DNA of 51,204 nucleotides from Albibeggiatoa sp964388965 (GCA_964388965.1 CAYMCP010000012.1:1-51204), one strand, 5' to 3'; counted from the stretch's first letter, positions 26,720 to 36,828 are shown. Program-made: numbers and translations. The notes: generated by a model from the sequence alone, not told the origin.

Positions 26720-26745
26720 ATGGGGATAAATGGGATTGATTCAAG
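26720..26745 (-). promoter_or_regulatory. grpE: Sigma-32 promoter of grpE
   Basis: On the minus strand CTTGAA (26740-26745) is separated by 14 nt from CCCCATAA (26718-26725), an excellent match to the RpoH consensus. The distance to the grpE ATG is about 53 nt. Together with the dnaK site this points to separate heat-shock induction of the two genes. Confidence 0.8.
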
Positions 26746-26907
26746 ACTTGAAGGAAAAATTAAATAACCTGCATCCGATACAAGACTATCATAATTGCTT
26801 GAAATAACAAAGGTTATAAAATAATTTCTCATTTCTAATGATTTGTGGCTGTAAAAATGTTTGCTTTTTTTAACTTAGGGTCATGTAAAGCCAAAAACTG
26901 ACAATAT

Positions 26908-27915
26908 TTATCGCACAACGCTGATCTTAACGTGACAGAAAACAGGAATAACACGTTTAACTATCAGTTGATGCAAAAATTGCAATTTTGGATAATTAGC
27001 ACTCGCTTGAGCAATGTAATTCAAGGTATCTGGAATATACTGAAGGTAATTATCTTTACCGTCTCGATGATATAGACGTGCAAAAATACCGCAAGCTTTA
27101 AGATGGCGTTGAATACCCATTAAATCAAAATCATTTTTAAACCGTGAAAACGTAATATTTTCATTTAAAATACCGTGTTTAATTGATAAATAGTAATAAT
27201 CAAGAAGCCAATTTTCGACACGTTCAGGTGACCAAACTTGGTAGCAATCACGCAATAAGGAAACAAGATCATAAGTTATCGCGCCTTTGACTGCATCTTG
27301 AAAATCTAAAATTGCTGGATTGTTAGTTTTTACGACCATTAAATTACGTGAATGATAATCCCGATGTACAAAAACTTGTGGTTGTGATAATGCAGTGTGC
27401 TTGAGTAAAGCAAAATTAGCAGATAATTGCTCCTGTTCTGCCAAATCAAGGGTAATATTCAAGTGCTTTGCCATCAGCCAATCGGTGAACAAATGTAACT
27501 CTTGGTCAAGTAAGGCATCGTCATATAATGGTAGATTATCCGTATTAATTTTTTGCATTTTGATTAATGCTTGAAACGCATCGCCGTAAAGTAAATCAGC
27601 TTGTGCTGTTTGCAGTGCCGACCAATACAGTTGAGAACCAAAATCAGTTAATAATAAAAAGCCCTGTTGTAAATCCTGTGCGATGATTTCAGGCGCATTG
27701 AGACCGGCTTGACGTAGTAAATTTGCAATATAAACAAAACGATGGCTGTCTTCTTTATCTGGTGGTGCGTCCATTACCACAAAACTTTTATCTTCCTTAA
27801 CAACGCGAAAATAACGCCGAAAACTAGCATCATTAGTCAATGGGTGCGGAACGGAATATTGACATTTAAAGACAGATTGTAACCAATTATTGAGTAAATT
27901 GAGTCTATTAGACAT
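26908..27915 (-). CDS. amgK: AmgK-type anomeric kinase (N-acetylmuramate/N-acetylglucosamine kinase)
   Basis: A 335-residue aminoglycoside-phosphotransferase-like kinase of the COG3178 family. Members characterised in Pseudomonas phosphorylate MurNAc and GlcNAc at C1 in peptidoglycan recycling. Visible motifs are TNDASFRRYFRV at the N-terminus, FVVMDAPPDKEDS, the catalytic loop VHRDYHSRNLMV and the Mg-binding ILDFQDAVKGAITYDLVSLL. The usual partner murU (nucleotidyltransferase) is not adjacent. The substrate assignment is by family; orthology to amgK was judged by motif order and length. Confidence 0.8.
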   Translation of the reverse strand: MSNRLNLLNNWLQSVFKCQYSVPHPLTNDASFRRYFRVVKEDKSFVVMDAPPDKEDSHRFVYIANLLRQAGLNAPEIIAQDLQQGFLLLTDFGSQLYWSALQTAQADLLYGDAFQALIKMQKINTDNLPLYDDALLDQELHLFTDWLMAKHLNITLDLAEQEQLSANFALLKHTALSQPQVFVHRDYHSRNLMVVKTNNPAILDFQDAVKGAITYDLVSLLRDCYQVWSPERVENWLLDYYYLSIKHGILNENITFSRFKNDFDLMGIQRHLKACGIFARLYHRDGKDNYLQYIPDTLNYIAQASANYPKLQFLHQLIVKRVIPVFCHVKISVVR

Positions 27916-28068
27916 TTTAATCTTAGTTTCTTAGTAGTAATTGATCGGGATATAAAACTCGCGTAAAATGCTTTTTCAGTCAGTCCATGATTTTTATTAG
28001 TGTATCAAAATAGTTTTATAATTTATACTGGCTAGTAACTTGTAATTGTTAAATAAATAGGATTGGAA

Positions 28069-29082
28069 ATGTACTTAAACTACATTAATAATTTGAGAGG
28101 ACTGGCCATTATTTTTATCGTTGCAGCGCACTGTATTTACTTAAATTTTATGCAATGGGATGCTGTTTCGCTCACGCCTAGAATTATTAACACTTTTTTT
28201 GAATTAAGTTCAACTTTATTCATTTTCATTTCGGGCTTTTTATTTCAATATTTATCTCATAAATACACATTTAAACGCTATATCACTTCTAAATTAAAAT
28301 TTGTTATTCTTCCCTATATTCTCGTTTCAATTCCAGCCATTGTTAAGATATTATATTTTCCATTTGCGGATGATGTGCAACTTTTTCAGGAATATTCTAA
28401 ACCAATTCAAGTACTTGCTTACTACGCAACAGGCAATCACATGGGAGCACTATGGTTCATTCCCGCCCTGACTTTTTTTTATTTATTAGCACCACTTTTA
28501 TTTATTTTAGATAAAAAACGTTTTTTCTATTGGTTATTACCGCTATTTTTTATTGTATCCGTTTTAGTCCCAAGAGAGATTACGCCGATACATAACCCAT
28601 TACAATCAATGGTGCATTTCTTCTCGATTTATGTATTAGGCATGTTCGTAAGTCATCATAGGGAAAAGATTTTTCCATATATAAGTAAGTTTTCGTGGTT
28701 GCTGGTTAGTTTTATTATCATATTCTTTGCGATAGAGCTGTATTATAGTCTTGTTTTATATAATAATTTTGTTAGTGCGACCGCGAATTTATTTAGATGG
28801 GCTATTTCCGCGCTACTTTTTAGTTACTTGTTTAAAATTTATGATCAGAAAATGCGTAATATTTTATCCGTCCCGGCTGAAATGAGTTTTGGTATATATT
28901 TTGTGCATGGATATACTCTGACTTTCATTCAAAAAATGTTTAGTTATTTTAATTTATCGCTAGATGGTAGCATTATTACATTTCTTGCTGTATTAATTTT
29001 AACGCTATTTTTATCAATGCTTGGTTTGTGGGTGGTTAAGAAAATAGTTGGTAAACGCAGCCGTATGTTAGTAGGATATTAA
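28069..29082 (+). CDS. Acyltransferase family 3 membrane protein
   Basis: A 337-residue integral membrane O-acyltransferase (AT3/OafA-like) with about ten transmembrane segments. The N-terminal INNLRGLAIIFIVAAHCIYL contains the catalytic His of the family, and FIPALTFFYLLAPLLF and SFGIYFVHGYTL are further typical segments. The ATG at 28069 behind TAGGATTGG is chosen over a TTG two codons upstream. A TATAAT hexamer at 28017-28022 with a poor -35 probably drives it. It converges with rraA. The acyl acceptor (O-antigen, peptidoglycan or exopolysaccharide) is unknown, and no glycan cluster is adjacent. Confidence 0.85.
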   Translation: MYLNYINNLRGLAIIFIVAAHCIYLNFMQWDAVSLTPRIINTFFELSSTLFIFISGFLFQYLSHKYTFKRYITSKLKFVILPYILVSIPAIVKILYFPFADDVQLFQEYSKPIQVLAYYATGNHMGALWFIPALTFFYLLAPLLFILDKKRFFYWLLPLFFIVSVLVPREITPIHNPLQSMVHFFSIYVLGMFVSHHREKIFPYISKFSWLLVSFIIIFFAIELYYSLVLYNNFVSATANLFRWAISALLFSYLFKIYDQKMRNILSVPAEMSFGIYFVHGYTLTFIQKMFSYFNLSLDGSIITFLAVLILTLFLSMLGLWVVKKIVGKRSRMLVGY

Positions 29083-29117
29083 TCGATTGTTACTTTTTAG
29101 TTAATAAAACCTAATAA

Positions 29118-29168
29118 AACGTGAGTCCAATATGTAGAATATAGTTTTTATTAGATCGAACTCACGTT
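29118..29168. terminator. Candidate bidirectional terminator between acyltransferase and rraA
   Basis: AACGTGAGT (29118-29126) and ACTCACGTT (29160-29168) form a perfect 9-bp stem with an A/T-rich loop, between two convergent genes. T-rich stretches lie on both sides. The loop is long, so termination efficiency is uncertain. Confidence 0.5.
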
Positions 29169-29183
29169 AATTATACAAAAAAA

Positions 29184-29663
29184 TTAAATTAAAGCATTTT
29201 CCGCAATAATAATGCCGTCCAAATCAGAGTAAACGTATTGTTCTGGAATGAAAGTTACACCCGCAAAAGTAACGGGAATTGAAACATCCCCACGACCACG
29301 TTTGATACTTTTCAAAGGATGAGTATTCAGTGCCCTAATACCAATTGGAATATCGGCGATCACAGCAGAATCACGAATACAACCGTATACAATAATACCT
29401 TCCCAACCGTTATCTGCTGCCATTTGCGCAATGATGTCGCCAACTAATGCGCAACGCAATGAACCTCCACCGTCAATGATTAGTACTTTACCCTTTCCCG
29501 GCTGTCCCAATCTGTCTTTTACCAATACGTTATCTTCATGTACTTTAACTGTCTCAATTTGACCGTAAAAGCTTTGTTTTGCACCATATATTTTAAATAA
29601 TGGATCGACTACTTTTATAACATCGCTATGTTTATCACATAAATCTGCGGTTTGAATTGTCAT
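29184..29663 (-). CDS. rraA: RraA family protein (RNase E activity regulator type)
   Basis: A 159-residue trimeric protein of the RraA/HMG aldolase family. Motifs include TADLCDKHSDVIKVVDPLF at the N-terminus, GKGKVLIIDGGGSLRCALVG, and GWEGIIVYGCIRDSAVI. The family includes E. coli RraA, which inhibits RNase E, and 4-hydroxy-4-methyl-2-oxoglutarate/oxaloacetate aldolases. The length and sequence are closest to proteobacterial RraA. Convergent with the acyltransferase gene; upstream is the large secreted protein on the same strand, with 88 bp between. Confidence 0.9.
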   Translation of the reverse strand: MTIQTADLCDKHSDVIKVVDPLFKIYGAKQSFYGQIETVKVHEDNVLVKDRLGQPGKGKVLIIDGGGSLRCALVGDIIAQMAADNGWEGIIVYGCIRDSAVIADIPIGIRALNTHPLKSIKRGRGDVSIPVTFAGVTFIPEQYVYSDLDGIIIAENALI

Positions 29664-29750
29664 CTGACGCGCTCAAGTTGAATTAGATAATCATAATTAT
29701 AACTTATAGTCATTATTATCAACAGTTAGAAAATAAAAAATTTACGATTT

Positions 29751-32267
29751 TCAATACTGTGAAAATGGTGCGTCCACAATATTAACCTCAACAATTGCTA
29801 AACCTTTGACATCAAGTGAGTTTAGATGTACTTCATACTCACCTGCTGTTAATTGAGTCAAAATCGCTGCATCTTGTTCATCGTCGAATTGGCGATAATT
29901 AAAAGAATGAGTATTATTTAGCCAACTGGTATTTTGCGCTAATAATTCACCGTCTTTATATAAACTTAAACTTGGATTCACACCAGCTTGTAACGCTTCA
30001 CCTGCAATTAAAATCATTTGGCTGCCAGTGCCGTATAAACTAAATTGCATCTTAATGCCATTACCTTCCGTTGTGCCACGTGTGCTGATATTGGTTATTT
30101 CTGTATCGACTGTCATTCCAACTGGTTGAATATGTACTGTTGCTTGACCAAATGCTGTTTCTGATTCCAACTTCGCTAAATACATACCTGTTTCCAAATT
30201 CACTATTCTACCTGCGTTTGTTGAGTTACGAATATTTTGGTTTTCATCAACGAATGTATCTTGGATACCGCCTTCTGCATTGAATTCTAAAGCCGAAATC
30301 TCCAAGCTCGGATCGACTTGTTTATCAATAGCTTGTCCCGCAATAGCAAACATTTGTTTAGTCGTAGTATTAAAAATAAAACCTGCTATCGCTGCTTGCT
30401 CACTTTGTCCAATGGAAAGACCGCTATTAAATTCTCTAAAGCGTAATTTATTTACGGTATTGGCGGTTTTTGTGCCGTATACTCTTGCTAAACAGCTTTT
30501 AGTATCATTTATGATAAGCTTACTATCTTGACAATCAGGACTACCTTCCCAACCCGCAAATACTAATCCTGCTGCCAAAGGCTGGGCAAAATCTAAATCT
30601 ACTTTTGTACCGCGTTTAAAAATTGCCTGACATTGACCTTCTCCATGATCGCAATCAATACCTGTCGGTTCGCTAACAACATGCGTATTCGGAGAAGCAA
30701 CGCTGAGTACATAATATTCCAAATCAGTTTGGATGAGAGTATTACCTTGCGGTGTCGTATGATTATTCAAGCTACTGTCAGCAATAGTATGATTACCTTT
30801 GTCAGTATCGTCGGCATTGCTACCGTTTGTTGGATTTTCTGGACAGGCTGTTGTGCGAATCGTTTGAATCGCCGGTGCAGAATCGCCTCCTGCGCTGCTT
30901 GCGATAACTTTATATTGGTAATTTTTACTACAGATTACGTTCGCATCAACATAATCATTTCTATTGAATACCGTTGTAGCCAAAGGCTGAGCATCACGCA
31001 CTATTTTGAATTCAACTTCATTACGACTATTATCCTGCCAAATTAGTTCAATTCCGCCATTCACTTCACGTAAATTTAAATGACTCGGTGCCTCTGGTAT
31101 GGGCGGGTCAACCGCCACAGAAGATTTTACCGTAATTTGATGAGTAGTCGCGCATGTTTCCGCATTGTTAAGACATTCCTTATAAGCAATGTAAACTCTA
31201 TTGTCGTAATCAACTGCAAGCTGCACACTTTCTGCCTTTCCGTCGGAAACGGCATTATCATTAAACCAACGTCCATTACTAAAGTGCGTAACATAAGCTT
31301 TCTCATCGATTGCATCTTGATAACCGACATAAGGGACATTGTTATGATCAAATACAAGTGATATTGCAGCAATTTTACGCGCAGTAAAACCCGCCTTACC
31401 CAAAGTTTTCCAAGTATCGTTTTGGTAATACATAACAGTGAGTTTATCATCTTCATTTGCGTCGCTGTAAGCGATGTATGGCATATCACCTTTATCCATA
31501 CCACAGCTAAATTGCATTACTTTGCTAGGCGTAATATCCTGATCGCCGACCAAAGACCATGATTCACCATTCCAACGCATTACCTTGATTTTACTCATAT
31601 TATTGCTTTTGTAACTTTGAATCACATAAGGCACATCACGGCTGTCTAAAATGGTACAAGTACCGGAAACAGATACACCAGAAAAACCGTCTAAACCAAC
31701 AGATTCCCAATTGTGATGCGCTTCGTTCCAATAACGCATAGAAGTTTGAAAACCGTTTTCTTTATCCACATAGGCAACGTAAGGTACATTTTTGCTGCTG
31801 ATAAACAAACTTAAACCAAAGGCACTATCTGGAGAAAAACCTTCCTCAGCACCAACGTGCTGCCAACTACCTAGCCATTTTATAGCTGTTGCTTTTCTAT
31901 CCTCATTACCATAGACAATATAGGGTACATCATTATGATCCGCTTTGATGTCTACATTAAAAGCTTTGTGTCCATCCAAAATGTCAGCATGTCCTAGCAA
32001 ACTCCACTCATCATTATGCCACTGTAACGTTGTCAAAAGATTGTAATTCATGCCAGAATGACTATAGGCAACATACAATTTATTACTTTTACCCGAAGCA
32101 AATGTAAAATCAGCCGCTTTTTTGTAGGTAACACCGGGTAAATCGGTAATATTTCTCTCACCGACCACATTCCAATTTGTCGCACTATGCGCACCATGTG
32201 CAAATAGAAATAAACTGGAAAAACCCAATAAACATCTTGCGATATGAGATAAATAATATTTTTTCAT
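29751..32267 (-). CDS. Large secreted beta-propeller / fibronectin-like protein
   Basis: An 838-residue exported protein with a signal peptide (cleavage after AHGAHSA, about residue 28). Residues 30-380 contain about six to seven repeats with motifs like VPYVAYVD, VPYIAYSD and WKTLGKAGF, suggesting a beta-propeller. Residues 390-475 resemble a fibronectin type III domain (PEAPSHLNLREV, then IELIWQDNS). A Cys-rich segment at about 525-595 (GIDCDHGEGQCQAIF, AGWEGSPDC) resembles bacterial surface repeats. The C-terminal 240 residues contain two units related to the NISTRG repeat family (ITNISTRGTTEGNG). No anchor is seen, so it is probably extracellular. The function is unknown. Confidence 0.82.
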   Translation of the reverse strand: MKKYYLSHIARCLLGFSSLFLFAHGAHSATNWNVVGERNITDLPGVTYKKAADFTFASGKSNKLYVAYSHSGMNYNLLTTLQWHNDEWSLLGHADILDGHKAFNVDIKADHNDVPYIVYGNEDRKATAIKWLGSWQHVGAEEGFSPDSAFGLSLFISSKNVPYVAYVDKENGFQTSMRYWNEAHHNWESVGLDGFSGVSVSGTCTILDSRDVPYVIQSYKSNNMSKIKVMRWNGESWSLVGDQDITPSKVMQFSCGMDKGDMPYIAYSDANEDDKLTVMYYQNDTWKTLGKAGFTARKIAAISLVFDHNNVPYVGYQDAIDEKAYVTHFSNGRWFNDNAVSDGKAESVQLAVDYDNRVYIAYKECLNNAETCATTHQITVKSSVAVDPPIPEAPSHLNLREVNGGIELIWQDNSRNEVEFKIVRDAQPLATTVFNRNDYVDANVICSKNYQYKVIASSAGGDSAPAIQTIRTTACPENPTNGSNADDTDKGNHTIADSSLNNHTTPQGNTLIQTDLEYYVLSVASPNTHVVSEPTGIDCDHGEGQCQAIFKRGTKVDLDFAQPLAAGLVFAGWEGSPDCQDSKLIINDTKSCLARVYGTKTANTVNKLRFREFNSGLSIGQSEQAAIAGFIFNTTTKQMFAIAGQAIDKQVDPSLEISALEFNAEGGIQDTFVDENQNIRNSTNAGRIVNLETGMYLAKLESETAFGQATVHIQPVGMTVDTEITNISTRGTTEGNGIKMQFSLYGTGSQMILIAGEALQAGVNPSLSLYKDGELLAQNTSWLNNTHSFNYRQFDDEQDAAILTQLTAGEYEVHLNSLDVKGLAIVEVNIVDAPFSQY

Positions 32268-32870
32268 GATTGCTGCATCCTTATCGTTATTATTCGTATA
32301 TAAAATGATTTTTATTAAACTTTTGCATTTTAATAATCATTTACATACAAACTTCATCATTTGGATAAATACCCACGCCTCCTACCATTAATTTATCTTG
32401 TGATTAAATTAAAATGGACTTACCGAAAACATTTAGAATTCCTGTTTTATACCTTTTATAACAAAATATAGACCACTTATTTTTTTTCTTTTTTAATCAA
32501 ATAATTAAGTTTATATCTTCATACCAAGTATATTTTTAGCTTATGTTAAAAGATATTTATATGACAGTCTGATAAACAGCAAAATCATAAGAAATTGTTT
32601 TTATAACAACTAGATAGTTTTAGCATGGATTTTTAAACAGGTTGTTCATTTTGTTGACAAAACTATAAGGAAATTCTTAGATTTGAATTTTAATAAAAAG
32701 ATTTGATAGGCAGGTAAGAGAAAGATAAATGCAAAGTTAAATAAACATTCATTTATTATGAAATTAAAAATATTAATAAAATGCTTCAGGCAGTTATAGA
32801 AAATCTGATTCAAAGATTATCCAAAATATTGATATAATATAATATTGTTTTTTATACGGATTAGTAAATC
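32268..32870. other. 603-bp AT-rich intergenic region, no gene found
   Basis: This divergent spacer between the secreted protein gene and the histidine kinase gene is extremely AT-rich, with no convincing ORF or RNA. A TATAAT at 32833-32838 lies 33 nt upstream of the kinase GTG start and is probably its -10. It has no clear -35, so activation by a regulator is possible. Confidence 0.6.
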
Positions 32871-34658
32871 GTGAATACGAATCATAAAAAATTTTTAACG
32901 AATCGTTATTTTTTGGTGTTTTTGCTTGTTGAGCTGCTGATTATGCTCGTTGTATGGCGCGTTTACTTCAACTATGGAAAAAATTATGAAACTGAAATAA
33001 TAGATAAAATTGATACTATTTTTCACAGTACAATCAGTGGTTACACGATGGTTGCGCAAACTCTATATGAAGAAGTTATTAATACGCCAAAAATTATTAA
33101 TATCTTTAAACAAGCTCATAAGGCAAATTTACAGCAACAAATAAATATTCGTCAGCAATTATTTGATGAATTAAATCCAACTTATCAACGTTTAAGACAG
33201 AAAAATTTACGGCAATTACATTTCCATCTACCTGATAATACAAGTTTTTTACGCTTCCATAAACCTGAAAAATTTGGCGATAATCTATCTGATATACGTT
33301 ATTCCGTTTTTGCAACAAATTTATATAAAAAGCCAGCGCAAGGTTTTGAAGAAGGAAGGATTTTTAATGGATTTCGTTATGTTTTTCCGCTATTTGACCA
33401 AAATCAACATATTGGTAGTGTAGAAACAAGTATTTCATTTGATGCCCTGCGTAATGAAATCAGAAAAATATACGGTTTAGATTATGACCTTATGCTTAGA
33501 AAAGAAGTTGTAGCAAAAAAATTATTTCGTTCAGAATTAGATAGTTACCAGATATGTGAGTTAGATCAACAATTTTTATGTGAAACAGACAAAATTCGTC
33601 AGCATGAATCGGAACAAGGGTCTGTATTTAATAAAATTCGTAGTAAAATGCGTTATACCGTTTCTAAAGAATTAAACAGCAATGAAGCTTTTATTAAATT
33701 CATTCTAGTAAACAATAATTTTTACGAAGTAGCATTTTATCCAATCGAGAATGTCGAACGACAAAAAGTTGCTTATGTTGTCAGTTACAATCAAAATAAT
33801 CGCTTATATTACTTAAAATCAACATTTATTTTTGTATTCATTGGTTTCAGCTTCACCAATATATTATTTTTCATCTTGATTTATCATAAAAATCGCATGA
33901 ACAAATTAATTTTAGATAAAAATAGACGTTTAACTAAACTGAATTATGAAAAAAATGAATTTCTAGGAATTGCTGCTCATGATTTAAAAAATCCTCTACA
34001 AGCTATACAAGGTTCTGCTGAAATAATTAAAATGATCTTAACGGAAACCGGGCAACATTGTGATCAAAAATGTAAATCAGAATTAATTGAATTTAGCCAA
34101 ATGATTATTGCTAATGTTGAACGGATGTTTTCCTTAATTACTAATTTATTGGACGTAAATGCAATTGAGTCTGGAAAAATGAAACTTCATTTGCAAGTGG
34201 TTGATATTTTACCAATATTGCAAGCTGTGGTGAGTGAGTATCAACAAAAAGCTAAATCTAAAAATATAAGCATTCATTTTACGTCACAACAGCAACACTA
34301 TTTCGCCTATGTTGATATAGAAGCTTTATATCAAGTGCTTGATAATTTGGTATCTAATGCAGTGAAATATTCACCTCATGGCAAACAAATATATGTGCAA
34401 ATTTGTGAGCGTGAGAAACAAATGCGTATTGAGGTACAAGATCAAGGTTGCGGTATTGCTCAAGAAGAACAAAAAAAGTTGTTTGGTAAATTTGCACGTC
34501 TCGGTGCTAAACCAACAGGTGATGAGCATTCGACGGGATTAGGTTTGTTTATTGTTAAAAAATTGGTTGATGCGATGAAAGGGCAAGTTTGGTGCGAGAG
34601 TGAGCAAGGGCAAGGTGCATGTTTTATTAGTGAATTTTCAACAATTCGCAATGAATAA
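32871..34658 (+). CDS. Sensor histidine kinase with periplasmic Cache-like sensor
   Basis: A 595-residue membrane kinase from a GTG start. TM1 is about residues 12-30 and TM2 about 319-343. The about 290-residue periplasmic region between them resembles a double Cache sensor (LPDNTSFLRFHKPEKFGDNL, FRYVFPLFDQNQHIGSVE). The HisKA domain has the phospho-acceptor in GIAAHDLKNPLQ (H370). The ATPase has N, G1 and G2 boxes in VLDNLVSNAVKYSP, VQDQGCGIAQEE and STGLGLFIVKKL. No response regulator is adjacent, so it is an orphan kinase. The ligand is unknown. Confidence 0.92.
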   Translation: MNTNHKKFLTNRYFLVFLLVELLIMLVVWRVYFNYGKNYETEIIDKIDTIFHSTISGYTMVAQTLYEEVINTPKIINIFKQAHKANLQQQINIRQQLFDELNPTYQRLRQKNLRQLHFHLPDNTSFLRFHKPEKFGDNLSDIRYSVFATNLYKKPAQGFEEGRIFNGFRYVFPLFDQNQHIGSVETSISFDALRNEIRKIYGLDYDLMLRKEVVAKKLFRSELDSYQICELDQQFLCETDKIRQHESEQGSVFNKIRSKMRYTVSKELNSNEAFIKFILVNNNFYEVAFYPIENVERQKVAYVVSYNQNNRLYYLKSTFIFVFIGFSFTNILFFILIYHKNRMNKLILDKNRRLTKLNYEKNEFLGIAAHDLKNPLQAIQGSAEIIKMILTETGQHCDQKCKSELIEFSQMIIANVERMFSLITNLLDVNAIESGKMKLHLQVVDILPILQAVVSEYQQKAKSKNISIHFTSQQQHYFAYVDIEALYQVLDNLVSNAVKYSPHGKQIYVQICEREKQMRIEVQDQGCGIAQEEQKKLFGKFARLGAKPTGDEHSTGLGLFIVKKLVDAMKGQVWCESEQGQGACFISEFSTIRNE

Positions 34659-34737
34659 TATGCAAGAATATATTTTATTAGACTCCATTCCACGCACTGC
34701 TCAAGTTTATTATAGACGCTGGTGCGTCATCGCAGGT

Positions 34738-35523
34738 TCAAAATTTTTTTCTACCTTGAAATTTATTTGCCACAGTAATTTTTTTATGTAAATCAACCTG
34801 TTTCAACAAGTCATGTTTTATTTCCTTATCCAATTCGACCCAATGACCAGCACGTAAATACGGCGGTAAACGTACACGCCCATAACGAATCCGTATCAAA
34901 CGACTCACGGTTATACCTTGCGATTCCCATAAACGTCTGACTTCACGCTTTCGTCCTTCCTTGATAGTTACGTGATACCAATGGTTTGCGCCGTCACCGC
35001 CTGCGTCTCGAATATCATCAAAATGCGCAACGCCTTCTTCCAACTCAACCCCCGTTTTTAAATGCGTCAACATTTCATCACTAACATTACCCAATACACG
35101 CACTGCATATTCACGCTCCAAACCATAACTTGGGTGCATTAAACGGTTAGCAAGTTCTCCATCATTAGTTAATAAAATTAAACCAGAGGTATTAATATCT
35201 AAACGTCCCACAGCAATCCAACGTCCCGCAGCTAAATCTGGTAGATTTTTAAAAATTGTCGGACGACCTTCAGGATCGCATCGGGTACACACTTCACCAA
35301 CAGGTTTGTGATAACAAATAATTTGACTAACTTGTGGTTGTAAACGTTTGCTTGTCACACGTCGCCCATTTAGTCGAATGTCGTCTTTATGACTCACTCG
35401 TTGCCCAATAATGGCTGTTTTGCGATTAACTTGCACCCGTCCCTCTTGAATCCAAGTTTCAATTTGGCGACGCGAACCTAATCCTGCACGGGCTAATACT
35501 TTTTGTAATTTTTCGGTAAACAT
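34738..35523 (-). CDS. rluB: 23S rRNA pseudouridine synthase RluB
   Basis: Forms pseudouridine 2605 in 23S rRNA. The 261 residues start with an S4 RNA-binding domain (EKLQKVLARAGLGSRRQIE) and continue with the RsuA-type catalytic domain, including GRLDINTSGLILLTNDGELA with the catalytic Asp. GRKREVRRLWESQGITVSRL and the RIRYGRVRLP stretch are family features. The RluB assignment over RluE/RluF rests on length and the LPPYLRAGHW-type end. Located between the histidine kinase (convergent) and the DamX-like gene. Confidence 0.92.
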   Translation of the reverse strand: MFTEKLQKVLARAGLGSRRQIETWIQEGRVQVNRKTAIIGQRVSHKDDIRLNGRRVTSKRLQPQVSQIICYHKPVGEVCTRCDPEGRPTIFKNLPDLAAGRWIAVGRLDINTSGLILLTNDGELANRLMHPSYGLEREYAVRVLGNVSDEMLTHLKTGVELEEGVAHFDDIRDAGGDGANHWYHVTIKEGRKREVRRLWESQGITVSRLIRIRYGRVRLPPYLRAGHWVELDKEIKHDLLKQVDLHKKITVANKFQGRKKF

Positions 35524-35544
35524 AAGGGCTTTGAAAATGTAGTT

Positions 35545-36828
35545 TTAACGACGAATAGATGCCTGAATACCACTTAAACGCCGTACCCAAGGTTGACTTT
35601 CTTGTCTAAGTTGTTCTGGTAATTCATTTAATGCTTGATCAGCAACAGAACGCGATGAGTAAACACCAAAAACTAATACATACCACGCTTTATCTTGATA
35701 CCGCGTTTCAAACATGCGGATATTAGTTAATTGGTATTTTTGTATAAAAGCACTTAAATTCATCGGATCATGTGTACCCATTATTTGCAAAGTATAATGC
35801 TCACCATTTTGTACCAGTAGCCATTGCTCATCTTTGGTCAACGGTTTAGTTTCGTCAACTGGCACCGATAATGGTTTAGATTGTGGCGATAAGTGAGTGT
35901 GAGATTGCAAACCTTGTTCTTTAGGCATTGTCGGCGTGGATGTGATTTCAATTTGCGTCGTTCGCTCGTCAGATAATCCCGGCATTATCCAATATAACCA
36001 AGCTGCCACTGCTAATAATAAACCTAATATCGCTAAACCAGACCACAACCAATTTTTATTATTTCGATGAGTATATAAATTATACTGTTGATCAACATGT
36101 TTTTGTAGTATTTGATAAGCTAATAAATTGATTTCATTAGGTAATCCTAAAGATTGTTCATAAATTTCATTAATAATTTTCTCGTCATCAAAGCTATTTT
36201 GATAATAATAACTTGTACCTTTTAGGTAAAATTGAATGTAATCTTTAATTTGTGATTTTTTTAATGTTGGAATATCTAAAGTGTGAATCAAGCTATCGTG
36301 CACAATCGCAAAATCTGGGGTCGCTAAAATGCTAGTGATTTGTGGCTCACAAAATAATACAACCCGAATTCGAGTTTGTACTTCACCTTGCATAGCTAAT
36401 TCCACTAATAATTTTAATGTTGTTAATGGTAATAAATGTGCATCGTCTACCAATAAAATGGGTAGTTGACTTTTGTAACGGGTTGCCGCGATATGGGAAC
36501 GTAAATTTTCTAATGCCACATTATTTGGTTTACCTTCATGACCTACTTTGAATTCTGATAATAAATTAGACAGCAAGACTTCAGAAGATAAAGCAGGCGT
36601 ACTTTCGAGGTGATAAATCCACCAATTTTCATTAGCTTGACGTTTCAATTGATGCAGCAAACAAGTCTTACCACTGCCAGCTTCAGCTAACACAAGTAAT
36701 AATTGCTCACTATTTTGAATTAAGTGTTTGATTAAATTGTAACGTTGCACCAATTCTGGCGTTTCAAAAAAACGGGTGATTCGTCCTTGTTGACTAAATG
36801 GATTAGTTTTAAAGCTATCGGTAGACAT
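35545..36828 (-). CDS. DamX-like AAA ATPase with transmembrane segment and SPOR domain
   Basis: From the ATG at 36828 (MSTDSFKTNPFSQQGRI) the protein has 427 residues; the longer frame to 36912 lacks an RBS. It has an ExeA/DamX-type ATPase with Walker A LAEAGSGKTCLLHQL, Walker B LPILLVDDAHLLP and a VVLFCEPQI sensor. A single membrane helix follows (WLWSGLAILGLLLAVAAWLY), then a Pro/Thr-rich periplasmic linker, and a SPOR peptidoglycan-binding domain at the C-terminus (YTLQIMGTHDPMNLSAFIQK, WYVLVFGVYSSRSVAD). DamX localises to the division septum in E. coli. Here the ATPase looks intact. It is downstream of rsmB-DUF4390 rather than aroB. Confidence 0.85.
   Translation of the reverse strand: MSTDSFKTNPFSQQGRITRFFETPELVQRYNLIKHLIQNSEQLLLVLAEAGSGKTCLLHQLKRQANENWWIYHLESTPALSSEVLLSNLLSEFKVGHEGKPNNVALENLRSHIAATRYKSQLPILLVDDAHLLPLTTLKLLVELAMQGEVQTRIRVVLFCEPQITSILATPDFAIVHDSLIHTLDIPTLKKSQIKDYIQFYLKGTSYYYQNSFDDEKIINEIYEQSLGLPNEINLLAYQILQKHVDQQYNLYTHRNNKNWLWSGLAILGLLLAVAAWLYWIMPGLSDERTTQIEITSTPTMPKEQGLQSHTHLSPQSKPLSVPVDETKPLTKDEQWLLVQNGEHYTLQIMGTHDPMNLSAFIQKYQLTNIRMFETRYQDKAWYVLVFGVYSSRSVADQALNELPEQLRQESQPWVRRLSGIQASIRR

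Noticed and set aside
34651..34791. Short plus-strand ORF after the histidine kinase
   Set aside because: It largely overlaps the rluB 3' end in antisense and lacks an RBS.
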